Shown here: piece by piece, positions 33,257-42,174 of the stretch | How the letters are laid out: each line of letters starts with the position of its first letter | How positions within the stretch are numbered: position 1 is the first letter of the stretch | Origin: Alphaproteobacteria bacterium UBA6411 | Lineage (GTDB): Bacteria; Pseudomonadota; Alphaproteobacteria; CAAGCB01; CAG-977 | Length of the DNA stretch: 64,000 nt | Assembly (NCBI GenBank): GCA_002438565.1 | Contig: DJPN01000028.1 | Location: 14,876 to 78,875 of the forward strand | Direction: 5' to 3' | Translations under genes and position numbers: made by a program | Notes under the pieces: generated by a model | What the model was told of the DNA's origin: nothing | Databases searched by the model: none | What the model saw: the letters and a program-made list of their open reading frames with translations, nothing else

Positions 33257-33330
33257 TCAATCGAAATACTGACGAAAAGTCAGAGCTTTTTCCGAATGGG
33301 TCGGGAAAAGTTTGGAATGAAGAGAGAAGT

Positions 33331-35484
33331 ATGTCTATGTTTAATGTATTCCGCAAGGAAATCGAATGGGGCGGCCGTCCCCTGTCCGTCGAAACAGGTA
33401 AAATCGGTCGTCAAGCCGACGCGTCCGTTATTGTCAAATACGGCGAAACCGTTGTTCATTGCGCCGTTTGCGCGGCTAAGTCAGTTCCCGAAGGAATGGA
33501 AGAAGATTTTCTGCCCTTGACGGTCAACTATCAAGAAAAAGCGTACGCCGCCGGCCGTATTCCGGGCGGTTTTTTCCGCCGCGAAGGGCGTCCCTCCGAA
33601 CATGAAATTCTGTCGTCGCGTTTAATCGACCGTCCGATTCGTCCTCTGTTCGCCAAGGGCTATCACAACGATACGCAGGTCACCTGCACCGTTTTGTCGC
33701 ACGATATGGAAAATGATCCCGACATCGTCGCGATGATTTCCGCCTCCGCCGCTTTGGCGCTGTCGGGCTTGCCGTTCCTCGGACCTATCGGGGCGGCGCG
33801 CATCGGCTACAAAGACGGCGAATACATGCTGAACCCGACAATGGCCGAACGCGAAACGTCGGAACTTGACTTGGTCGTCGCCGGTACGGAACAGGGCGTT
33901 CTGATGGTGGAATCCGAAGCCAACGAATTGTCCGAAGCCACCATGCTGGGCGCGGTCGTGTTCGGTCACGAACAGATGCAGCCCGTCATCAAAATGATTA
34001 ACGAACTGAAAGCCGAAGCGGGCAAAGAACCGTGGCCGATGCCCGAAGAAGCCCCCGAATACAAAGTCGTTTACGACAAATTCATGGAAGCTTACGGCGA
34101 TCAGCTGCGCGAAGCGTACAAAATCACGGACAAGCTGGAACGTCAAAATGCCGTCGCCGACATTCGCGAAGCCGCGAAAATCAGCGTCGCCGACAACGAA
34201 GCCGAAGCCGCCGTCGCCACGCGCGTTTTCCATGAAATGGAATACCACACCGTCCGCGACGCGATTTTGGAAACGGGCATCCGCATTGACGGACGCGACA
34301 CGAAAACCGTCCGCCCGATTACCGCCGAAGTCGGCGTTCTGCCGCGCGCGCACGGTTCCGCTTTGTTCACCCGCGGTGAAACGCAGGCTCTGGTCGTTGC
34401 CACTTTGGGAACCGATCAGGACGAACAGATTGTGGACGCTTTGACGGGCGAATACCGCCAGCCGTTCATGCTGCACTACAACTTCCCGCCGTACTCCGTT
34501 GGCGAAACGGGACGCATCGGATCCCCCGGCCGCCGCGAAATCGGTCACGGAAAGCTGGCTTGGCGCGCGATTCACCCGATGCTGCCGTCGAAAGAAGAAT
34601 TCCCGTATTCGATTCGCGTCGTTTCGGAAATCATGGAATCGAACGGTTCGTCTTCCATGGCGACGGTTTGCGGTTCGTGCCTGTCCTTGATGGACGCGGG
34701 CGTTCCGATGAAAGCCCCTGTCGCGGGTATCGCAATGGGCTTGATTAAAGAACCCGACGGCCGCTTTGCGGTTCTGACCGACATTCTGGGCGACGAAGAC
34801 CACTTGGGCGACATGGATTTCAAGGTCGCGGGAACGAAAGACGGTGTCACGTCTTTGCAGATGGACATCAAAATCACCTCGATTACCAAAGAAATCATGG
34901 AAATCGCTTTGAAACAGGCGAAAGAAGGCCGTTTGCACATTTTGGGCAAAATGGCCGAAGCCATCGAAGCCCCGCGCGACGCCGTTTCCGAAAACGCTCC
35001 GCGCATCACGACTTTGCAGATTAACAAAGACAAAATCCGCGAAGTCATCGGCACGGGCGGCAAAGTGATTCGCGAAATCACCGAATCGACGGGCTGCAAA
35101 ATCGACATCGGCGAAGACGGCTTGATTAAAATCGCGTCGTTCTCGCAGTCTGCGGGCGAAGCGGCTTTGAACTGGATTAAGGGCATCGTTTCCGAACCCG
35201 AAGTCGGTCAAATCTATGACGGCAAAGTCGTCAAAGTGGTCGAATTCGGCGCGTTCGTGAACTTCCTGGGGTCGAAAGACGGTCTGGTTCACATTTCCGA
35301 GCTGGCGCCGAAACGCGTTGCGAAAGTTACGGATGTTGTCAAAGAAGGCGACTCCGTGAAAGTCAAATGCGTCGGCATCGACAACCGCGGCAAAGTCAAA
35401 TTGTCGATGAAGTGCGTCGATCAAGTCACGGGTGAAGAAATCAAAAAGCCCGAAAAGACCGAAGAAGCCGAAAAAGCTGAATAA
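33331..35484 (+). CDS. pnp: Polyribonucleotide nucleotidyltransferase (PNPase)
   Basis: 717 residues. Two RNase PH domains are present (LPLTVNYQEKAYAAGRIPGG in the first, HYNFPPYSVGETGRIGSPGR in the second), followed by KH (IGTGGKVIREITESTG) and S1 (YDGKVVKVVEFGAFVNFL) domains and an acidic tail. It degrades RNA by phosphorolysis as a trimer and is part of the degradosome in some bacteria. It follows rpsO in the standard order. Confidence 0.99.
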   Translation: MSMFNVFRKEIEWGGRPLSVETGKIGRQADASVIVKYGETVVHCAVCAAKSVPEGMEEDFLPLTVNYQEKAYAAGRIPGGFFRREGRPSEHEILSSRLIDRPIRPLFAKGYHNDTQVTCTVLSHDMENDPDIVAMISASAALALSGLPFLGPIGAARIGYKDGEYMLNPTMAERETSELDLVVAGTEQGVLMVESEANELSEATMLGAVVFGHEQMQPVIKMINELKAEAGKEPWPMPEEAPEYKVVYDKFMEAYGDQLREAYKITDKLERQNAVADIREAAKISVADNEAEAAVATRVFHEMEYHTVRDAILETGIRIDGRDTKTVRPITAEVGVLPRAHGSALFTRGETQALVVATLGTDQDEQIVDALTGEYRQPFMLHYNFPPYSVGETGRIGSPGRREIGHGKLAWRAIHPMLPSKEEFPYSIRVVSEIMESNGSSSMATVCGSCLSLMDAGVPMKAPVAGIAMGLIKEPDGRFAVLTDILGDEDHLGDMDFKVAGTKDGVTSLQMDIKITSITKEIMEIALKQAKEGRLHILGKMAEAIEAPRDAVSENAPRITTLQINKDKIREVIGTGGKVIREITESTGCKIDIGEDGLIKIASFSQSAGEAALNWIKGIVSEPEVGQIYDGKVVKVVEFGAFVNFLGSKDGLVHISELAPKRVAKVTDVVKEGDSVKVKCVGIDNRGKVKLSMKCVDQVTGEEIKKPEKTEEAEKAE

Positions 35485-35500
35485 TTAAGGAGTTCCTGCC

Positions 35501-36895
35501 GTGAAAGCACTTAAAGAATTGATGATTTCGGGACGCGAAGTTCTGCCTTTGATAGAGGGCGGAAAAGGCGTCGCCGTCAGTACGGCTTTGACATCGGGCG
35601 CATGGGCGGCTGAAAACGCCGTCGGTACGATTTCCGGCGTCATTCCCGACGTTTACGACGACAACGGCGAAATCGTGCCGATGGTCATCAAATCGAAAAC
35701 ACGGCGGGAACGCTTTGAAGAACAGGTGCGCCACTCCATCGCGGGGATTATTTCCCAAGCGAAACTGGCGCACGACATTTCGGGCGGACGCGGACGCATT
35801 CACGTCAACGTGCTGTGGGAACAGGGCGGCGCTCAAACGATTATTCAGGAAGCTCTGGAAGGCGCGAAAGGATTGATTCACGGCATCACTTGCGGCGCGG
35901 GCATGCCTTACAAACTGGGACAGTTGGCGTCGGCGATGAAGACGTTTTATTATCCGATTGTGTCGTCGGGGCGCGCTTTCCGCGCTTTGTGGCTGCGGGC
36001 GTACAAATCCTACGCCGACTATCTGGGCGGCGTGGTGTTTGAAGACCCGTGGAAAGCGGGCGGCCACATCGGGCTGTCAAACGGCGACGATCCCGACAAG
36101 CCCGAAAACCCTTACGGCCGCATTGTCGAATTGCGGCAAACGATGAATTCCGTCGGACTGGACAACGTCCCCATCATCATTGCGGGCGGTGTTTGGTATC
36201 TGCGCGAATTCCAAGACTACATCGACAATCCCGAAGTCGGACCGACGGCGTTCCAGTTCGGCACGCGTCCTTTGCTGACGCGCGAAAGCCCCGTCGCCAA
36301 ATCGTGGCAGAAAGTTCTGCTGGCTTTGAAAAAAGGCGAAATCGCCATGCAGCGGTTCAGCCCGACGGGCTTTATGTCTTCGGCGATTAAAAACAAATTT
36401 TTAACCGACTTGTTCGACCGTTCCGCAACGGCAATGCCGTACAAGGAAGCGCCCGAAGGCGACTTCCAGCATCCGATTTTGGTGGGCGCGGCGAAACTGT
36501 ACATTACCGAAGCCGACCAAAAACGCGCCGACGACTATATGGAAGCGGGACGCACCGTCCCCTTGAAGACGGCGGACAATGAAATCGTGTTTGTTACACC
36601 GAAAAACCAAGCCGACATCAACCGCGCGCGCGCCAACTGCATGGGCTGCATTTCGCAATGCATGTTTTCGGGCTTTACGACGCACACGGAAACCATGTCA
36701 ACGGGGAAAACGCCCGATCCGCGTTATTTCTGCATCAAAGACACGCTGTACCGCGCGGCGCACGAAGACGACCCCGACAACAATCTGGTGTTCGTCGGCG
36801 CGAATGCGACACGCTTTTCGTCCGATCCGTTGTTCAAAGACGGTTACCTGCCGACGGTCAAAGAATTCATCGCCCGCCTGTTGACAGGGGATTGA
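35501..36895 (+). CDS. Nitronate monooxygenase-like flavoprotein
   Basis: 464 residues in a TIM-barrel flavoprotein of the 2-nitropropane dioxygenase/NMO group. The glycine-rich phosphate-binding turn VPIIIAGGVWYLREFQDY and FQFGTRPLLTRES are recognisable. A C-terminal extension carries CMGCISQC, which could bind metal or an Fe-S cluster and is not part of the classic NMO. It lies 16 bases after pnp and is followed by a strong terminator. The true substrate is unknown; related proteins are often annotated only as NMO-like. Confidence 0.85.
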   Translation: MKALKELMISGREVLPLIEGGKGVAVSTALTSGAWAAENAVGTISGVIPDVYDDNGEIVPMVIKSKTRRERFEEQVRHSIAGIISQAKLAHDISGGRGRIHVNVLWEQGGAQTIIQEALEGAKGLIHGITCGAGMPYKLGQLASAMKTFYYPIVSSGRAFRALWLRAYKSYADYLGGVVFEDPWKAGGHIGLSNGDDPDKPENPYGRIVELRQTMNSVGLDNVPIIIAGGVWYLREFQDYIDNPEVGPTAFQFGTRPLLTRESPVAKSWQKVLLALKKGEIAMQRFSPTGFMSSAIKNKFLTDLFDRSATAMPYKEAPEGDFQHPILVGAAKLYITEADQKRADDYMEAGRTVPLKTADNEIVFVTPKNQADINRARANCMGCISQCMFSGFTTHTETMSTGKTPDPRYFCIKDTLYRAAHEDDPDNNLVFVGANATRFSSDPLFKDGYLPTVKEFIARLLTGD

Positions 36896-36915
36896 CGGCA
36901 TTGTTAAAACTGTTG

Positions 36916-36945
36916 AAAAAGACCGCTTTTCGCGGTCTTTTTTTT
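36916..36945 (+). terminator. Intrinsic terminator after the NMO-like gene
   Basis: AAAAAGACCGC and GCGGTCTTTTT pair around TTTTC, followed by a long T run (36938-36945). Confidence 0.92.
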
Positions 36946-36975
36946 AGCTTTGCCGTTTTGAAATCCCGATTCTGT

Positions 36976-37004
36976 TTGAAAAGATTTTTTTTTATTGATA
37001 TAAA
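36976..37004 (+). promoter_or_regulatory. Probable promoter of the atpHAGDC operon
   Basis: TTGAAA (36976-36981), a 17-base spacer and TATAAA (36999-37004), about 35 bases upstream of atpH. Confidence 0.75.
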
Positions 37005-37045
37005 GAAGTGTTTAAACAAATTTTGGTCGTTGGTTAAGAAAGAAA

Positions 37046-37606
37046 ATGCCCAAGAAAATCAACAAAAAAAATCTGGCGCAAAAGTACGCCGCAGCGTTGT
37101 TTGACGATGCAAAATCAAGAAATTGCGTCGATTCGATTCGCTTGGAACTGCTGGATTTGGTGCGTTTAAGCACGGAAAGCCCCGAATTTTCCGAATTGTT
37201 GACGTCGCCCGTTTTAAGCGCGGACGTGCGTTCGGATGCTGTCAAAGCAGTGGCGGACAAGCTGAATTTTTCCGAATTGGCTCATAACTTTTTGGGTGTT
37301 TTGGCGCAAAACGGGCGATTGTTTTTGCTGGGCGAAATCGAATCCGCTTTTTCCTGCCTGTATGACGACTTTAAAGGAATTTTGAACGTGCGCGTCACGA
37401 CCGCCGTTCCCATGGATGACGACCAAACGCGGCATTTGACCGAAGTTTTGGCATCCGTATACGATAAACAAATCCGTCTTGATCCGACGGTGGACGAAAG
37501 CTTGATCGGCGGGCTGACGGTTCAAATCGGAACCGTAATGGCCGATTTGTCGGTTAAAACTCAGCTGCAGAAAATCAATCTGGCTATGAAAGGTGTGGGG
37601 GTATGA
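37046..37606 (+). CDS. atpH: ATP synthase F1 subunit delta
   Basis: 186 residues with the delta/OSCP fold signatures: LAQKYAAALFDDAK at the N-terminus, FLGVLAQNGRL in the middle and the C-terminal DESLIGGLTVQIGTVMADLSVK. It links F1 to the stator stalk. It is first in an atpHAGDC operon, as usual in alphaproteobacteria, and overlaps atpA as ATGA. Confidence 0.97.
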   Translation: MPKKINKKNLAQKYAAALFDDAKSRNCVDSIRLELLDLVRLSTESPEFSELLTSPVLSADVRSDAVKAVADKLNFSELAHNFLGVLAQNGRLFLLGEIESAFSCLYDDFKGILNVRVTTAVPMDDDQTRHLTEVLASVYDKQIRLDPTVDESLIGGLTVQIGTVMADLSVKTQLQKINLAMKGVGV

Positions 37607-39135
37607 ATCTCCAAGCAACGGAAATTTCTTCTTTATTGAAAGAACGCATCGAAAACTTTAACGCCGCGCCCGATACGGCGGAGGTCGGACAGGTTTTGTC
37701 CGTCGGCGACGGCATTGCGCGCATTTACGGTCTGGACAAAGTGCAGGCGGGCGAAATGGTTGAATTCGCAAGCGGCGTCAAAGGGATGGCGCTGAACCTC
37801 GAAACCGACAGCGTCGGCGTCGTCGTGTTCGGATCCGACACCGAAATTCATGAAGGCGAAACCGTCAAACGCACGGGCGACATCGTCAGCGCCCCCGTCG
37901 GCAAGGCTTTGCTGGGACGCGTGGTTGACGCTTTGGGCACGCCCATTGACGGCAAAGGCGAAATCAAAGCCGAGGAATTCCGCGCCGTTGATGTCAAAGC
38001 TCCCGGCATCATCACCCGCAAAAGCGTTCACGAACCGCTGCAGACGGGTTTGAAAGCCATCGATTCGCTGATTCCCATCGGACGCGGACAGCGCGAACTG
38101 ATTATCGGCGACCGCCAGACGGGCAAAACGGCGATTATTTTGGACACCATTATCAACCAGAAAGTCATCAACGATGCCGCCAAATCCGACAAGGATAAGG
38201 TGTTCTGCATCTACGTCGCCATCGGTCAGAAGCGGTCGACGGTCGCGCAGGTCATGCACACTTTGGAACAATACGGCGCGGCGGATTACACGATTGTCGT
38301 TTCCGCGACGGCGTCCGAAGCGGCGCCCTTGCAGTTCATCGCCCCGTACACGGGCTGCGCGATGGGCGAATATTTCCGCGACAACGGCATGCACGCGGTC
38401 ATTTTCTATGACGACCTGTCAAAACAAGCGACGGCTTACCGCCAGATGTCTTTGTTGCTGCGCCGTCCGCCCGGACGCGAAGCGTACCCCGGCGACGTGT
38501 TCTATCTGCATTCCCGTTTGCTGGAACGCGCGGCGAAAATGAATGACGAACTGGGCGGCGGTTCATTGACGGCTCTGCCCGTCATCGAAACGCAGGCGGG
38601 CGATGTTTCCGCATATATTCCGACAAACGTGATTTCCATTACGGACGGCCAGATCTTCTTGGAAAGCTCGCTGTTCTATCAAGGCGTGCGTCCCGCGGTG
38701 AACGTCGGCATTTCCGTGTCCCGCGTGGGTTCCGCGGCGCAAATCAAGGCGATGAAGCAGGTTGCGGGTTCGATTAAGCTGGAATTGGCGCAATACCGCG
38801 AAATGGCGGCGTTTTCGCAGTTCGCTTCGGATTTGGATCCTGCCACGCAGAAATTGCTGGCGCGCGGGTCGCGTCTGACGGAATTGCTGAAGCAAAAGCA
38901 ATACCACCCGATGCCCGTCGAAGAACAGGTTGTTTCGATTTTCACGGGCGTTCGCGGTTATCTGGACGATTTGCCCGTCGACAAAATCGCGCGGTTTGAA
39001 ACGGAAATGCTGACTCAGCTCAAGGCGACCCTGCCGTCGGTTTTGGAATCGGTGCGTACGGAAAAAACGCTGACCCCCGACACCGAAGACGATTTGCGCA
39101 CGTTTCTTGACGACTTTATCAAAAAGTTTTCTTAA
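37603..39135 (+). CDS. atpA: ATP synthase F1 subunit alpha
   Basis: 510 residues with the non-catalytic nucleotide-binding site GDRQTGKT, and IGQKRSTVAQV and the signature PAVNVGISVSRVGSAAQ near the C-terminal third. Alpha alternates with beta in the F1 hexamer. Confidence 0.99.
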   Translation: MNLQATEISSLLKERIENFNAAPDTAEVGQVLSVGDGIARIYGLDKVQAGEMVEFASGVKGMALNLETDSVGVVVFGSDTEIHEGETVKRTGDIVSAPVGKALLGRVVDALGTPIDGKGEIKAEEFRAVDVKAPGIITRKSVHEPLQTGLKAIDSLIPIGRGQRELIIGDRQTGKTAIILDTIINQKVINDAAKSDKDKVFCIYVAIGQKRSTVAQVMHTLEQYGAADYTIVVSATASEAAPLQFIAPYTGCAMGEYFRDNGMHAVIFYDDLSKQATAYRQMSLLLRRPPGREAYPGDVFYLHSRLLERAAKMNDELGGGSLTALPVIETQAGDVSAYIPTNVISITDGQIFLESSLFYQGVRPAVNVGISVSRVGSAAQIKAMKQVAGSIKLELAQYREMAAFSQFASDLDPATQKLLARGSRLTELLKQKQYHPMPVEEQVVSIFTGVRGYLDDLPVDKIARFETEMLTQLKATLPSVLESVRTEKTLTPDTEDDLRTFLDDFIKKFS

Positions 39136-39147
39136 CGAGGGCGCTGT

Positions 39148-40290
39148 ATGGCTAATTTAAGAGAATTGCGCACGCGCATCGCTTCCGTCCGTTCGACACG
39201 CAAAATCACCTCCGCGATGAAAATGGTCGCGGCGGCGCGTTTGCGGCAGGCGCAGGAAGCCGTCAACGAAGCGGGATACTATTCCGCGTCGCTGGGGCGC
39301 ATCATGCTGCGTTTGGGAAAGCTTATCGGCTGGTGGCGCGACAAGGACACGCAAGCGGGGCGCGAACCCCGCTACACCATGCCCGATTTGATTAAGGGAC
39401 GCGGCAAGGACGTCAATCACTTGTTGGTCGTCTTTGCGTCTTCGCGCGGGCTGTGCGGCGGGTTCAACATCAACATCATCAAAAAAACGATTCAGTTCAT
39501 CCGTCATTTGGAATCACAGGGACGCACGGTCAAACTGATTTGCGTCGGGTCGAAAGCCGCGGAAATGCTGCGCGCCGAATGCGGCGATAAAATCGTTTAC
39601 ACGTTTAACGCCAAAGTATCCGCCGCCGATCAGCGCGCCGACGCGGAAATCATGGCGTCGCATGTTGTCGATTTATTCAAAAACGGCACGATTGACGCCT
39701 GTTCCGTGATTTACAACCACTTCCATTCCGCCATTTCGCAGGAAGTCCGCGTCCGCCCCATCGTTCCTTTGCAGGCGGCGCATATCCTTCAGCCGTTTAC
39801 GGGCGAAAATCCGTGGGGATTTTTGGTCGACGGCAGCGAAGGCAGCACTTTTCATCTGCAGCGTCCGTCGGCGTCGAAAGCTAATGCGGTCGGCAAAGGC
39901 ACGGGCATTACGGGCGGAAAGCGATCTTCCGCCGCAAAAAAATCCGCCGCCCTGCAGGCGCAGTACCGCCCCGCCCAAGTGCGCAAAGCTTTGGGAACGG
40001 AAGACGCGGAAGCCGCCGAACAGCACGATCCCTTGGAATACGACTTTGAACCGGAAAGCCCCAAGGAATTGCTGGACGCTTTATTGCCTGACGTACTGGC
40101 AACCTTGATTTACGTCGCGTCGCTGGAATCGGCGGCGTCCGAAAACGGCGCGCGCATGACGGCGATGGATAATGCGACGAACAATGCGGGCGACATTATC
40201 GACGATTTGACGCTGATGTACAACCGTACGCGCCAAGCGATGATTACAAAAGAATTGACCGAAATCATTTCGGGTGCGGAAGCACTCTGA
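39148..40290 (+). CDS. atpG: ATP synthase F1 subunit gamma, enlarged
   Basis: 380 residues, against about 290 in most bacteria. The conserved ends are intact: LRTRIASVRSTRKITSAMKM at the start, SSRGLCGGFN near residue 99, and the C-terminal helix LESAASENGARMTAMDNATNNAGDII. The extra length lies mostly in residues about 222-293 (39811-40026), a Ser/Ala/Lys-rich stretch before the conserved FEPESPKELLDALLP, with a smaller one near residues 60-85. The reading frame is open and the flanking atp genes are normal, so the insertion is likely a lineage feature, not an error. Confidence 0.97.
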   Translation: MANLRELRTRIASVRSTRKITSAMKMVAAARLRQAQEAVNEAGYYSASLGRIMLRLGKLIGWWRDKDTQAGREPRYTMPDLIKGRGKDVNHLLVVFASSRGLCGGFNINIIKKTIQFIRHLESQGRTVKLICVGSKAAEMLRAECGDKIVYTFNAKVSAADQRADAEIMASHVVDLFKNGTIDACSVIYNHFHSAISQEVRVRPIVPLQAAHILQPFTGENPWGFLVDGSEGSTFHLQRPSASKANAVGKGTGITGGKRSSAAKKSAALQAQYRPAQVRKALGTEDAEAAEQHDPLEYDFEPESPKELLDALLPDVLATLIYVASLESAASENGARMTAMDNATNNAGDIIDDLTLMYNRTRQAMITKELTEIISGAEAL

Positions 40291-40311
40291 TAATAACAGG
40301 AGTTTGAAACA

Positions 40312-41760
40312 ATGGCTAAAAACAGTATCGGACGCATCATTCAAGTTATGGGTGCCGTTGTTGACGTGAAATTTGAAACGGAACAGGACTTGCCGTCCAT
40401 TCTGAACGCTTTGACCACCGAATTGCAGGGCAAACAGCTGGTATTGGAAGTCGCTCAACAGCTGGGTGAAGCCGTTGTCCGCTGTATCGCCATGGATTCG
40501 ACCGACGGGCTGATGCGCGGGCAGGAAGTCGTCGACACGGGCGCGCCGATTTGTGTTCCCGTCGGTCCGAAAACGCTGGGGCGCATTATGAACGTTCTGG
40601 GCGAACCCGTAGACAACCGCGGACCTATCGAAGGCGTGCGCCGCGATCCGATTCACCGCGAAGCTCCTTCTTTCGTCGAACAGGCGACTTCCATGCAAAT
40701 GCTGACGACGGGAATTAAGGTCATTGACTTGTTGGAACCGTACGCGCGCGGCGGCAAAATCGGGCTGTTCGGCGGCGCGGGCGTCGGCAAAACCGTTTTG
40801 ATTCAAGAACTGATTAACAACATTGCAAAAGGTCACGGCGGCTATTCCGTATTTGCGGGCGTCGGCGAACGTACCCGCGAAGGCAACGACTTGTACCACG
40901 AAATGATTGATTCGGGCGTTATCGACCTCAAAGGCGACGATTCCAAAACCGCGCTGGTGTACGGACAGATGAACGAATCGCCGGGGGCGCGCGCCCGCGT
41001 GGCTTTGACGGGATTGACGGTTGCCGAATACTTCCGCGACGTTGAAGAAAAAGACGTTCTGCTGTTCATCGACAATATTTTCCGCTTTACGCAGGCGGGT
41101 TCTGAAGTGTCCGCTTTGTTGGGGCGTATTCCGTCCGCCGTGGGCTATCAGCCGACTTTGGGAACGGACATGGGCGCGATGCAGGAACGCATTACGTCAA
41201 CGAAAAAAGGTTCGATTACCTCCGTTCAAGCGGTTTACGTTCCCGCCGACGACTTGACCGACCCCGCGCCTGCGACGACATTCGCGCACTTGGACGCGAC
41301 AACGGTGTTGAGCCGTTCGATTGCCGAACTGGGCATTTATCCCGCGGTTGACCCGCTGGAATCGACCAGCCGCATTTTGGACCCCGCGGTTGTGGGTGAA
41401 GAACACTACGCCGTCGCGCGCGAAGTTCAGCGCGTGCTGCAGCAGTACAAAGCTTTGCAGGACATCATCGCGATTCTGGGCATGGACGAATTGGGCGAGG
41501 AAGACAAACTGACCGTTTCCCGCGCGCGCAAAATTCAGCGTTTCCTGTCACAGCCGTTCCATGTGGCGGAAGTCTTTACGGGCATTCCCGGCCGCTATGT
41601 CGAACTGGAAGACACGATTAAGGGCTTCAAGGGCATTGTGGAAGGCAAATACGACGATTTGCCCGAACAGGCGTTCTTTATGGTCGGCACGATTGAGGAA
41701 GCCGAGGAAAAAGCCAAGAAGATGTCCGAAAACGTACGGTTTAAAAAGGCAGCTTCATAA
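40312..41760 (+). CDS. atpD: ATP synthase F1 subunit beta
   Basis: 482 residues with the catalytic P-loop GGAGVGKT, the GERTREGNDLYHEM loop and the DELSEEDKL-like segment (DELGEEDKLTVSRARKIQRF). It is the catalytic subunit of F1. Confidence 0.99.
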   Translation: MAKNSIGRIIQVMGAVVDVKFETEQDLPSILNALTTELQGKQLVLEVAQQLGEAVVRCIAMDSTDGLMRGQEVVDTGAPICVPVGPKTLGRIMNVLGEPVDNRGPIEGVRRDPIHREAPSFVEQATSMQMLTTGIKVIDLLEPYARGGKIGLFGGAGVGKTVLIQELINNIAKGHGGYSVFAGVGERTREGNDLYHEMIDSGVIDLKGDDSKTALVYGQMNESPGARARVALTGLTVAEYFRDVEEKDVLLFIDNIFRFTQAGSEVSALLGRIPSAVGYQPTLGTDMGAMQERITSTKKGSITSVQAVYVPADDLTDPAPATTFAHLDATTVLSRSIAELGIYPAVDPLESTSRILDPAVVGEEHYAVAREVQRVLQQYKALQDIIAILGMDELGEEDKLTVSRARKIQRFLSQPFHVAEVFTGIPGRYVELEDTIKGFKGIVEGKYDDLPEQAFFMVGTIEEAEEKAKKMSENVRFKKAAS

Positions 41761-42174
41761 ATGGCGGAAACAGAATCCATTTTTGTAAAAATTCTGACGC
41801 CGGAAAAGCCTTTTCTGGTGAAAGAGGTTTCGTCGGTCGAAGTTCCGGCGCAAAACGGACCGTATCTGGTTCTGCCGCGCCGCGCGCCCGCGATGAAACT
41901 GTTGAAACAGGGCGTGATTGTATTAACCGAAGAAGGCAAGACGGAGCGATACCTGACAACCGACGGTGTCATTAAAATCAGGGACAACGGCTGTACCATT
42001 CTGGTCAAGGAAGCCCTGAATGTCGAGGATGTGAATCTTGACGAAATCAAGAAGCGCCTCGCCGTCTTTGAAGAAAAAGAAAACCGGGGCGAACCTTTGG
42101 AAGCCCCCGAAATCAAAAAGAAAGCCTTTCTTCAAGCGGCTGTAGGGTATTTTGAGAAACGGACTGTTCCATAA
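41761..42174 (+). CDS. atpC: ATP synthase F1 subunit epsilon
   Basis: 137 residues starting directly after the atpD stop. The N-terminal beta sandwich includes ILTPEKPFLVKEVSSVEVPA and GPYLVLPRRAP. Epsilon forms the central stalk with gamma and can inhibit ATP hydrolysis. The MATE gene begins within its last codons. Confidence 0.93.
   Translation: MAETESIFVKILTPEKPFLVKEVSSVEVPAQNGPYLVLPRRAPAMKLLKQGVIVLTEEGKTERYLTTDGVIKIRDNGCTILVKEALNVEDVNLDEIKKRLAVFEEKENRGEPLEAPEIKKKAFLQAAVGYFEKRTVP

Noticed and set aside
33622..35424. A 600-residue open frame antisense to pnp
   Set aside because: Same cause; pnp has all its domains, and the antisense product has no recognisable motif.
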